From Fulvitalea axinellae (lineage in GTDB: Bacteria > Bacteroidota > Bacteroidia > Cytophagales > Cyclobacteriaceae): a stretch of DNA of 64,000 nucleotides. Positions 57,048 through 64,000 of this stretch are shown here, in pieces (positions within the stretch are counted from its first letter, which is position 1; every line of letters starts with the position of its first letter). The DNA is taken from positions 1 through 64,000 of the forward strand of contig NZ_AP025315.1 of NCBI RefSeq assembly GCF_036492835.1, read 5' to 3'. The position numbers and the translations under genes are program-made. The notes under the pieces are model-generated. The model did no database searches and was not told the origin of the DNA. It worked only from the letters and a program-made list of their open reading frames with translations.

Positions 57048-57067
57048 AGTTTTTTGATAGCAACAAA

Positions 57068-57096
57068 TTAAAAAGACCCGCTTTTCGGCGGGCCTT
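57068..57096 (-). terminator. Rho-independent terminator
   Basis: On the minus strand AAGGCCCGC / GCGGGTCTT with a short loop is followed by TTTTT. It lies 25 bases past the stop of the HU-like gene at 57122. Confidence 0.8.
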
Positions 57097-57121
57097 ACAT
57101 CAAAACGGAGTGTGTACTGCA

Positions 57122-57820
57122 TCAAGAAACCGTCAGGTCATGCTCATAGCGTGCTTTGCGGATATTCTTGTTACTGGCAGGTAATGTCCGGACTTCCAAC
57201 GCATACTTACCCGCTGGCAATTCAGGCAGTAACGCCATCAAACGTTGAGGCCTGTTTTCGAGGTAGCGTAAGACCGTGAATTCGTGGCCGTCTTCAGACA
57301 AAAGGTACAGCCCGCATTCGGGATTTTCCGCATCCACCTTCAGGCGGTTGCCTTTTACGGTTATTATTCCTGATGAATTGATCGTATCATCAGACACACC
57401 GGTATTGCCGTTTTCCACAGTTTTGATACGTGCGTCGGTACTTTGGCTTTCTGTCTTGATCATCGAGATTTTCTGTAGAACTTCTTTGACTTCGTTCGGA
57501 GGTTGCATACGAAGTTTAAGTGTGTGGCGCTCTGGATCGAAGGTGTCATCTTCGCCCTCAAATACCCCTGAGATGGAATAAGATACATTAACCAAAGGCA
57601 AGCGTACTCCTTCGCCTTGGCTGATGAGGTCTTTGACTACTTCATGGTACTCGTTAAGTACGGCCAGAATATCAGTACGGGTGGTAGTGGAACCACGTTT
57701 TACCATCTCGGACACTACAGAATCCAGATCATGTGACTTGGCTATGTCTACTTGAGCGATCTGGTCGTTGGGGTTTTCGGCTGTAAGTTTGTTTTCCCTT
57801 AGATAATATTTTAAGCTCAT
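57122..57820 (-). CDS. HU-like DNA-binding protein with C-terminal domain
   Basis: 232 aa, Bacteroidota-type HU-like protein. Residues ~1-125 fit the HU-related DNA-binding domain (IDxxAKSHDLDSVVSEMVKR, then GVRLPLVNVSYSISGVFEGE). Residues ~135-232 form an Ig-like C-terminal domain of DUF4469 type (GIITVKGNRLKVDAENPECG, LYLLSEDGHEF). Such proteins bind DNA and occur in many copies in this phylum. The repeat array lies just past its terminator. Confidence 0.75.
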   Translation of the reverse strand: MSLKYYLRENKLTAENPNDQIAQVDIAKSHDLDSVVSEMVKRGSTTTRTDILAVLNEYHEVVKDLISQGEGVRLPLVNVSYSISGVFEGEDDTFDPERHTLKLRMQPPNEVKEVLQKISMIKTESQSTDARIKTVENGNTGVSDDTINSSGIITVKGNRLKVDAENPECGLYLLSEDGHEFTVLRYLENRPQRLMALLPELPAGKYALEVRTLPASNKNIRKARYEHDLTVS

Positions 57821-57950
57821 GATTAATTGGGTTTAGGTGTTTGTTAGTATGATTTTGTATTGTATCCGATATTAATTTAAGGGAAGGATCATTAGGTTTC
57901 CGGGCAGAAACAGGGACAATCTTACGTGTTGGACTAAGCTTTGGGCAACA

Positions 57951-57974
57951 AAAAAACCCGGCAATTTGCCGGGT
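57951..57974 (-). terminator. Rho-independent terminator
   Basis: Stem AACCCGGCAA / TTGCCGGGTT with seven T on the minus strand, 46 bases past the stop of the porin gene. A further short inverted repeat AAGGCC / GGCCTT lies at 57991-58006. Confidence 0.9.
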
Positions 57975-58019
57975 TAAGGATTACGGAACCAAGGCCCCAT
58001 GGCCTTGACTTATATAGAC

Positions 58020-59300
58020 TTATTTCTTAGAGTAGAAGATAGTCGGGTTGATATTGATCATCAGCCAAGCCCAGTTTTGGGTCTCGTCAGCGTCACCGCC
58101 TTTGAGTACTTCCATTGAGTCAGAAGCGAACATCTGCGAGTAACCACCCACGATTTTGATGTCTTTAGAAAGCGTGTAAGCGAATGTCAAGTCCACTTCA
58201 GAACCGAGACCGGCGTCTTGCTTAACGTTTTCAGTATTGTACAAGTCAGCGCTAGAAGCGAAGTAGTGGTAAGTAAGCTTAGTGCTAAGCTTCTCGTTCA
58301 CTTTAAACGTTGGTCCGAAGTAGATGTCCTGAAGACCCACGCTTCCAACATGGTTGCCTACGTAGAAGTAGTCCATAAAACCGTTGAACTTGTGGTTTGT
58401 ACCGAAGATCGGAGTGAAGCTTTTGAAGTCGTCCGACTCGGCGCCTCCTTTGTTTGAGTCCATTCCAGAGAGGTGCTCAAAACCACCGTGCAATCCGAAT
58501 ACGTCAGACACCTTGTAGTCGGCGCGAAGGGCGAACTGGTTGGCGCTTACATCATGGACATTATTGCCTCTCATGATCTCACCGGTCTGCAAATATGCCG
58601 ACGCCGCCAATTTAAGATCGCCTACGGCGTACTTACCGTTCAGACCAAAAGTCTGCATGTACTTAGTGCTAGGCTCGTTAGCTGGATTAGTAGGGTCATC
58701 AGTCTTTTTGCCGACGTTCAATAACAAAGCGGTCAGGTTCAGGTCACCGAGGTCTTTCGAGAACCAAGCCATGTGCAGATCCTTGTAATCGTTAAACATT
58801 GGATCGGAAGTGTCGTTGTAGGCACCGCCCAAGTGCATCTGGAAGCCTTCAGCCTTGTATTTGAACAACAAGGCATCGTGCCAACGGCCCTGCTGCGCCC
58901 AATCGAGCCCGCCGAGTACACGCTGATCATCATACGAAAGCGCTTGGCGACCAATCTTAAAGGCAAATTTGTCGTTGAACGCATATTCCGCCCAAGCCTG
59001 CGCAATCGAAGTCTTAGCGCCATCGCCTTTTACGGCCGTCTTGGTATCGCCCCACATACGGACATCCTGCAAAGAGATACCGATCTTGAGGTTTTCGTTC
59101 GTGAAGTTGAAGTTAAGACGAGTACGTTGCGAAACGCCGAAAACGCCTTCCACATCCTTCGCCTGAAGTCCTTTAACGCCGTTGCCAAATTCCGCACGCG
59201 GACGGATTTGCGCGTCAATCTTAATCTCCTGCGCTTTGGTCTCACTGGCGAGTCCAAGGCCCAAGAAGGCTAAAAAGAGAAGTGATATACGTTTTTTCAT
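58020..59300 (-). CDS. Outer-membrane porin, alginate-export type
   Basis: 426 aa from the ATG at 59300. The frame is open further upstream, but only this Met leads straight into a signal peptide (KKRISLLFLAFLGLGLASET, ends KAQ). The mature protein is strand-rich with typical family segments: AQIRPRAEFGNGVKG, SQRTRLNFNFTNENLKIGIS, KIGRQALSYDDQRVLGGLDW and AQQGRWHDALLFKY. It probably forms a porin in the outer membrane. As the last gene of the nitrite-reductase cluster it may admit nitrite or small anions; this is from position only. Confidence 0.82.
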   Translation of the reverse strand: MKKRISLLFLAFLGLGLASETKAQEIKIDAQIRPRAEFGNGVKGLQAKDVEGVFGVSQRTRLNFNFTNENLKIGISLQDVRMWGDTKTAVKGDGAKTSIAQAWAEYAFNDKFAFKIGRQALSYDDQRVLGGLDWAQQGRWHDALLFKYKAEGFQMHLGGAYNDTSDPMFNDYKDLHMAWFSKDLGDLNLTALLLNVGKKTDDPTNPANEPSTKYMQTFGLNGKYAVGDLKLAASAYLQTGEIMRGNNVHDVSANQFALRADYKVSDVFGLHGGFEHLSGMDSNKGGAESDDFKSFTPIFGTNHKFNGFMDYFYVGNHVGSVGLQDIYFGPTFKVNEKLSTKLTYHYFASSADLYNTENVKQDAGLGSEVDLTFAYTLSKDIKIVGGYSQMFASDSMEVLKGGDADETQNWAWLMININPTIFYSKK

Positions 59301-59388
59301 ATCCGTTAGACAGTTAGTATTCTTTTCGAAAAATGGTAGGCAGACGATCACGCCCGTTTATTAATATCGCCCCTACCACAGTGCTAAA

Positions 59389-60183
59389 TTATTGCGTATA
59401 AGTGTGCACGCTCGTTTGTGCCGAAGGCATATAGTTAACCCCGAACCAGCAAGCCAAAAGTACTACGAAAGCCAAGGCCAATGTCCACATAGCGGCAGTC
59501 TCCTTTTTCGGGTGATGACTGCGGTAATGGATATAGCTAAGGTAGGCGATCCAAGTAAGGAAGGCCCAAGTCTCTTTCGGGTCCCAAGTCCAGTAATGGC
59601 CCCAAGCCTCTTTTGCCCAAAGTGCTCCGAAAAGCAAGCCCAAAGTCAAGAAGGCGAAGCCGATATACACGAGGTTGTCGGCCATAGGCAACAACTCGAG
59701 GCTCTTTCCACGCTTCCACAAACCGCGGACCGCCACTATGGAAGAGGCGCCCAACATAGCGTAAGCGAAGATGTAAACGATAACGTGCGGCACAAACCAC
59801 GGGCTCCGCAAAGCGGGCATCAGGGTTTTGTTGTGTGTCTCCGGATTCAGGAAGTTAATGCCAAGGAACATGATAGCAAGTCCGAGGCTATAAGCCAGAA
59901 TCCAGTCATATTTCCAGCGTCGGTATGTTCCCCAGCCGATTATGGGCAGGAAGAACGCGTACCAAAGCCGGGTTTCGCCGAGCGTCCGTAATGGAGGACG
60001 GTCGAGGTTAATCCAGAATCCAGCGATAAAGACAGTCATCAGGACTATTCCAGCCAAAATGAAGCCCTCACCGGCCAGTTTTCGCTTGGAATGATTCGCC
60101 GAAGCGTAGACCAGTCCTAATCCGGCAAGCCAAAGGAGTGATGATATGCCGGCGAAGTACGGAAAGGTTTCCCAAGTCATCAT
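59389..60183 (-). CDS. ccsA: Cytochrome c assembly protein CcsA/CcmC-like
   Basis: 264 aa, integral membrane protein with about eight hydrophobic segments. The tryptophan-rich haem-handling motif is WGHYWTWDPKETWAFLTW. Conserved histidines: VPHVIVYIF and YLSYIHYRSHH. With the ResB-like protein just upstream it forms the system II cytochrome c synthetase that exports haem and attaches it to CXXCH motifs. The two nitrite reductase subunits here require this machinery. Confidence 0.88.
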   Translation of the reverse strand: MMTWETFPYFAGISSLLWLAGLGLVYASANHSKRKLAGEGFILAGIVLMTVFIAGFWINLDRPPLRTLGETRLWYAFFLPIIGWGTYRRWKYDWILAYSLGLAIMFLGINFLNPETHNKTLMPALRSPWFVPHVIVYIFAYAMLGASSIVAVRGLWKRGKSLELLPMADNLVYIGFAFLTLGLLFGALWAKEAWGHYWTWDPKETWAFLTWIAYLSYIHYRSHHPKKETAAMWTLALAFVVLLACWFGVNYMPSAQTSVHTYTQ

Positions 60184-60280
60184 AATGTCAGTTTTTGGTT
60201 ATGGGTAATACTTTATGGTATTAGGCATCTGGTATTCAACAGGCAATGTGTGCCTGTCACCGAATACTTAATACTAGCGA

Positions 60281-61585
60281 CTAAGCGGCCTCTTTTTCCA
60301 AAGGCTTATCTACGGCTTTCTTGACAGCGTTTCCTACTTTCTCCCCGATTCCTTTTCCTACCCAAAGGATATACAAGGATCCGAAGATCATCATAAACAC
60401 TCCGAAATACACAACGGGCAACCAAGGGTCGCGCACCAGTTCGACTACACTGAGATTGGACCATTTGCCCATCTGAGAATTGTAGCTAAGCTGGTAGAGT
60501 TTCCATCCGTCTATAGCGTAAGGGCTGTTCACCTCTACGGTAGCTTCGGTCTCTTTTCCGTCGGGGGTCATTATCTTGAGCTCGGAACTGAATTTCTTCG
60601 GCTCCGGAGCGGTCATTACCACCGAGTATTCATCACTGAGTGTCATGGCCTCGGGCATCATCATGAAACTCCCGCAGGAGATCCAAGCCTCACTTGCCTT
60701 GCCGTCTGGTCCGGTAATGCTCACTAGAGCTGCCGGTCCGGCTCCCACTTCATTTACCCTTTCGTAACGGTCGCCTACACGTTTGGCCGAAGGCAGATAC
60801 TTGAGCACCTTCACGGTGTTGTCCAGCAATTTTCCTTCGATTCCCTCGTGTTCGATCAACACCATATGCGGAGCCCCACTTGGACGAAGTTTTCCGTCCT
60901 TGTTGTCCACAATGGCCACTTTGGGGCGGTACTGCTCGATGTTGAAATCCTCAAGCTTGAGGGCCAACGGCATTTCGTACATATTCCCCTCAATGTCCGT
61001 GGCTCTCCATTCGGGTTTCCCCTCATAAAGGTCCATGGTAAGCCTGATCAGATCGCCACTGCCGAGCATGGCCGCCAGCAATGTGATCCACAAACCGAGG
61101 TGGTTAAGAAGGTATCCGAAGTTGTTCTTGCGAACGGGGTAAATTCTTTTGAGAGAGGCAAAGCCAAGGGTCAGCATAAAAAAGCCCATGGCGAAGAGAA
61201 ACGGCCAGGAAGTCGTCATCTGGTTTAGTCCGAAACGGGCTACCAGTCCTCCTTCTTCGGCGGGAACGCCTTGGGGCAAAATGCCCAAAATCACTACCAA
61301 TATGCCCATAAGAGCCGTGGACGTGATGGCGGCGGGAACGCCTGAAAGCCATTTGATAATCGGGTTTTTGCGCCACCTGAAATATACCAGCGCCACGAAT
61401 GCCGTAAATCCAAGTCCTACAAAGAGGTTGGTTGGCCAGCGCAAAGCGAAATCAGTCGAAGTATTCGCGGAAATCCCCTCCAGCATAAAGCCGGTGACCA
61501 AGAGGCCAAAGGACACTACAAAGCCTTCACGGTAGGCCCATGGGAAGGACCATAACGGGCGACGTTGCTTAGTTGCGGTACCCAT
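60281..61585 (-). CDS. ccsB: ResB/CcsB-like cytochrome c biogenesis protein
   Basis: 434 aa. Four membrane segments: ~25-45, ~52-70, ~80-104 and the 125-145 region, plus one near the C-terminus (~390-415, PWLPVVYFGVFMMIFGSLYI). Between them lies a large soluble part (~190-385) with SPYAIDGWKLYQLSYNSQ, as in ResB proteins. The LNHLGLWITLLAAMLGSGD segment also fits. It works with CcsA to deliver reduced haem to apocytochromes. Gap of 97 bases to ccsA on the same strand; a 10-bp hairpin precedes it after nrfA. Confidence 0.85.
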   Translation of the reverse strand: MGTATKQRRPLWSFPWAYREGFVVSFGLLVTGFMLEGISANTSTDFALRWPTNLFVGLGFTAFVALVYFRWRKNPIIKWLSGVPAAITSTALMGILVVILGILPQGVPAEEGGLVARFGLNQMTTSWPFLFAMGFFMLTLGFASLKRIYPVRKNNFGYLLNHLGLWITLLAAMLGSGDLIRLTMDLYEGKPEWRATDIEGNMYEMPLALKLEDFNIEQYRPKVAIVDNKDGKLRPSGAPHMVLIEHEGIEGKLLDNTVKVLKYLPSAKRVGDRYERVNEVGAGPAALVSITGPDGKASEAWISCGSFMMMPEAMTLSDEYSVVMTAPEPKKFSSELKIMTPDGKETEATVEVNSPYAIDGWKLYQLSYNSQMGKWSNLSVVELVRDPWLPVVYFGVFMMIFGSLYILWVGKGIGEKVGNAVKKAVDKPLEKEAA

Positions 61586-61623
61586 AGTTAGTTTTGGTTG
61601 ATTGTTGATGGTTTGGGAACAAA

Positions 61624-61648
61624 GAGAGCGGGATCGCGTCCCGCTCTC
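61624..61648 (-). promoter_or_regulatory. Intercistronic hairpin between nrfA and ccsB
   Basis: Perfect 10-bp inverted repeat GAGAGCGGGA / TCCCGCTCTC with a five-base loop, only three T on the minus strand. A second weak one (CAGAC / GTCTG) is nearby. It could end or attenuate the transcript after nrfA, giving more NrfHA than maturation protein. Confidence 0.5.
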
Positions 61649-61726
61649 CGAATATTACCGCCAGACGGAAATCTGTCTGACAGTGAGGTTTATTTTTCAG
61701 TCACTTAATTAACGTCGTAAAAGCGA

Positions 61727-63286
61727 TTAGATTTTCTCAGTATCGTGCTCGAAGTGAGGAATCTGGTCACCACCTTCTACACGTGGCTGGAGCTTGCTGT
61801 GACGCTCTTCGGCTTTCTTGATCCATTCAGGTACCAAAGTCTTGAGGAAACGGTCTTTTGTCTCTCTCATTTTGTCAGGATCAAGTCCGATAGCGCGCTG
61901 CGCTTTCTCTTTAGTAGAGATGTCCGGAATCTCAACCTCGCCGATGAAACCTTTGGTAGCCAAGAGGCGAGCCAGCAACATACGGGCTTCCTGAGCCTTG
62001 TCAAGTGAGGATCCCAATACGCGAGTCATCTCAACAGGAGCGTGAGCAGACGCACCGTGCGAAGCTACAGCGTAATCCCATCTCCACTGAGCGTGACGGA
62101 TCAACTTCAGAATCGGCTTCATTTCCGCTTCAGTAGCTCCGAGTTCCCAAGCTTTACCAGCTTCGTAGTGAGCTTTAACGATCAACGGCTCTACGCGCAT
62201 CTTAAGATCGTCTACACGGTCTTGGTTAGCGTAAACATTAGACTTGAGTTCCTCAGCATCTTCACGGTGACAAACCTGGCAAGACTTGTCGATCTTAGCC
62301 AATGGGCTGTTGATCTGGTGGTCAGTGAATTTAACTCCGCCTTCAGAAGTGTAAGGCATGTGGCAGTCGGCGCAAGAAACACCGCGCTGTCCGTGGATAC
62401 CCATCTTGTAGATTTCGTAACCTGGGTGTTGCGCTTTCAACATCGGAGCACGGCTGATTTTGTGAGTCCAGTCTTTGAATTCGAGGTTGTCGTAGTAACG
62501 CTCCATGTCCTCAACGGTCTGGCCTTCTTTCCATGGGAAAGTCAAGTACTTTCCTTTGCTCTTGTCGCTACCGTCGAAGTAGTACTCTACGTGACACTGG
62601 GCGCAAACCAAAGAACGCATCTCCTGATTCGTCGCTTTGTTGATGTCTTTACCCATTGCCTTCATACCTTCGATCAAAGCAGGACGGCTGATGCGGAGGT
62701 CCATAGTCTTAGAGTCGTGGCAGTCACCGCAACCGATAGGGTTAACTACTTCAGAACCTTTGCTGGCCCACTTTCCTTTGTAGAATTCGGCTACGCCCTT
62801 CTCGTTCATCAAACGAGGAACGTCCGGAGACTTACAAGTCCAGCAAGTGCTAGGCATCGGTCCGTCATTAGGTCCCGTAGGGGCACCCGTACGCTGAATT
62901 TCCTGAAGGTCGGTGATTGCGTAGTAGTGACCACGTGGTGTGTTATATTCCTTAGAGAAGCCATAACCCGCCCACAGAATCACAAGGTTAGGGTTCTTTT
63001 CGAGCATGTCCTCACGGGCGCTGCTCATGTGCTTACTCTTAAAGGTTGTGTCTTCAGTGGCTTTCCAAGACTCGTATTCACGAGGGTAAGCCTTTCCCCA
63101 AACGCTGTTACGCGGGTCAAACTGATCGATTTCACGGTTTGGCGCATAAGCCACAGTGGCCTCAGCACGGCGTTCGGTTACTTCCGACGCGAAAAGACCG
63201 AGAACGAAAACGATTCCCATCGTCCCCAGAAAAAGTACCCAGCCAAGCCAAGGTTTCTCTTTTATTTTGTCGCTAATACTGCTCAT
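61727..63286 (-). CDS. nrfA: Ammonia-forming cytochrome c nitrite reductase, NrfA
   Basis: 519 aa. It reduces nitrite to ammonium with six electrons in the periplasm. Five haem motifs: CWTCK (148-152, the Lys-ligated catalytic haem), CGDCH (186-190), CAQCH (228-232), CADCH (305-309) and CQVCH (336-340). The Glu in CHVEYYF is the conserved calcium/active-site residue, and His298 (GIHGQRG) is conserved too. An N-terminal hydrophobic segment (~16-34) serves as signal or membrane anchor. It follows nrfH on the same strand with a 52-base gap. Confidence 0.97.
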   Translation of the reverse strand: MSSISDKIKEKPWLGWVLFLGTMGIVFVLGLFASEVTERRAEATVAYAPNREIDQFDPRNSVWGKAYPREYESWKATEDTTFKSKHMSSAREDMLEKNPNLVILWAGYGFSKEYNTPRGHYYAITDLQEIQRTGAPTGPNDGPMPSTCWTCKSPDVPRLMNEKGVAEFYKGKWASKGSEVVNPIGCGDCHDSKTMDLRISRPALIEGMKAMGKDINKATNQEMRSLVCAQCHVEYYFDGSDKSKGKYLTFPWKEGQTVEDMERYYDNLEFKDWTHKISRAPMLKAQHPGYEIYKMGIHGQRGVSCADCHMPYTSEGGVKFTDHQINSPLAKIDKSCQVCHREDAEELKSNVYANQDRVDDLKMRVEPLIVKAHYEAGKAWELGATEAEMKPILKLIRHAQWRWDYAVASHGASAHAPVEMTRVLGSSLDKAQEARMLLARLLATKGFIGEVEIPDISTKEKAQRAIGLDPDKMRETKDRFLKTLVPEWIKKAEERHSKLQPRVEGGDQIPHFEHDTEKI

Positions 63287-63338
63287 AGTAGGCTATAATA
63301 TAATGTTGTAGATATCTTCCTCTTTCTGTTGTTTAGGC

Positions 63339-63941
63339 TTATTTCCCTTCGTCGTCCATTGCGTCTTTCAGCCATTCCGGTACCGGAGATTCCGGTAGCG
63401 GCGCCCGGGCAAACGGAGTAGACGATTGGCTATTCACCCTTCCGTGGGGCACCTCGCGGTGACAATCCCAGCAGAGTTTGCCTTCTCCGTGTTTCTTCTC
63501 AGGGACGTTGATCTTCAAAGTCCCGACTGGCTCGTTCAGCCTTTCGTGGCAACGCTTGCAGTTGTTCTGTACCACTTCCTGACCAGCCTCGTGGATGCGG
63601 ATCACTTGCGGCTCCATCCTCAAGGTGAACATCGTCGCATGCCTCAGGCCGTCTTTGGCCTTGAAGTAATACTTGTTGGCGACGTTGTCGTGAGGTACGT
63701 GACAATCGTTACACGTAGCGTTTTCCCTGTGCGAACTGTGTTTCCAAGTGGAGTACTGCGGCGTCATGATATGACAGTTGACGCAGGCCTTCGGATCGTC
63801 CGATAGGTAAGCCACCGCATTGGAAATGTACAGGACGTAGCCACCCAACCCAGCGAATATCCCGAGCAGAACAAGCACAGGTAATTGCCAGCGTTTGGGC
63901 GGTAGGATTTTCCTAATAATCTTCCTCATAGAAAAAGTCAT
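63339..63941 (-). CDS. nrfH: Cytochrome c nitrite reductase small subunit, NrfH
   Basis: 200 aa, NapC/NirT family tetrahaem quinol dehydrogenase. One membrane helix (~20-42), then four haem motifs: CVNCH (53-57, followed by IM, the family ligand pattern), CNDCH (77-81), CKRCH (128-132) and CWDCH (157-161). It takes electrons from menaquinol and passes them to NrfA. An alternative start is the internal Met5 (63929), giving 196 aa. First gene of the cluster; the promoter must lie in the last ~60 bases of the window or beyond. Confidence 0.95.
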   Translation of the reverse strand: MTFSMRKIIRKILPPKRWQLPVLVLLGIFAGLGGYVLYISNAVAYLSDDPKACVNCHIMTPQYSTWKHSSHRENATCNDCHVPHDNVANKYYFKAKDGLRHATMFTLRMEPQVIRIHEAGQEVVQNNCKRCHERLNEPVGTLKINVPEKKHGEGKLCWDCHREVPHGRVNSQSSTPFARAPLPESPVPEWLKDAMDDEGK

Positions 63942-64000
63942 TTATTTGTCCCGAAATCTGTGACCGAACCCTCAATTTTCGGCCATTTTGGTATTTTCTG

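Noticed and set aside
59301-59351. Longer N-terminus for the porin
   Set aside because: It would place 17 residues ahead of a perfect signal peptide; the ATG at 59300 is the natural start.
62042-63298. Plus-strand frame of 418 codons across nrfA
   Set aside because: Antisense to nrfA, whose five haem motifs prove the minus strand. GC-rich third positions keep the opposite frame open.

Overview
The window comes from a Bacteroidota bacterium, most likely of the Cytophagales/Flammeovirga-like marine group. This is inferred from gene content: lipoproteins with acidic residues after the lipobox Cys, a giant secreted protein with a type IX secretion C-terminal domain, a TonB-dependent receptor with a carboxypeptidase-regulatory-like domain, a Bacteroidota HU-like protein, HisKA_2/LytTR signalling and weak ribosome binding sites. 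No rRNA, tRNA, CRISPR array or prophage was seen.

Layout. (1) 1-16275: a surface-protein island read leftwards. It holds three giant leucine-rich-repeat lipoproteins (1262, 1246 and 1813 aa) built from 150-250 aa modules, plus a truncated secreted protein at the edge. Two of the giants are a visible tandem duplication with a scar. A 21-bp dyad precedes all four genes. To the right lie two overlapping LuxR-type regulators and the decayed remains of a third. (2) 16508-18889: an isochorismatase-like hydrolase, an esterase-like lipoprotein and a metallophosphoesterase. (3) 19850-33061: four large unusual proteins (416, 426, 625 and 628 aa) with a short Pro/Val-Ile/Val-Gln motif near the N-terminus. 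Two of them look like M91-type effector proteases that have lost the zinc motif. A B12-binding radical SAM enzyme, a lipoprotein, an NTF2-like protein and a histidine kinase/LytTR pair are interspersed. (4) 33241-42172: a membrane protein, a tandem DJ-1/PfpI protein, an AraC regulator and a probable metal-uptake cluster (PepSY membrane protein, TonB receptor, small CGGQCYL protein). (5) 42765-54813: a Cache/HAMP/GAF-like sensor, an IS4/IS701-type transposase next to a truncated reading frame, an MBL-fold protein, an ABC-F ATPase, a 1651-aa NHL/MBG-repeat type IX substrate with a histidine-rich section, and a tandem SpoIIAA-like protein. (6) 54880-57820: a hypothetical protein, a 58-aa small gene, Hsp20, a nine-unit array of a 12-bp motif at 23-24 bp period, and an HU-like DNA-binding protein. 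(7) 58020-63941: an ammonifying nitrite reductase cluster: NrfH, NrfA, two cytochrome c maturation proteins and an outer-membrane porin.

The strongest candidates for something undescribed are the ATACNNNNGTAT array at 56848-57047, the LRR island with its shared operator-like dyad and adjacent regulators, the apparently inactive M91-like pair, and the histidine-enriched MBG repeats. All homology statements rest on recognition of motifs by eye; no database was searched.
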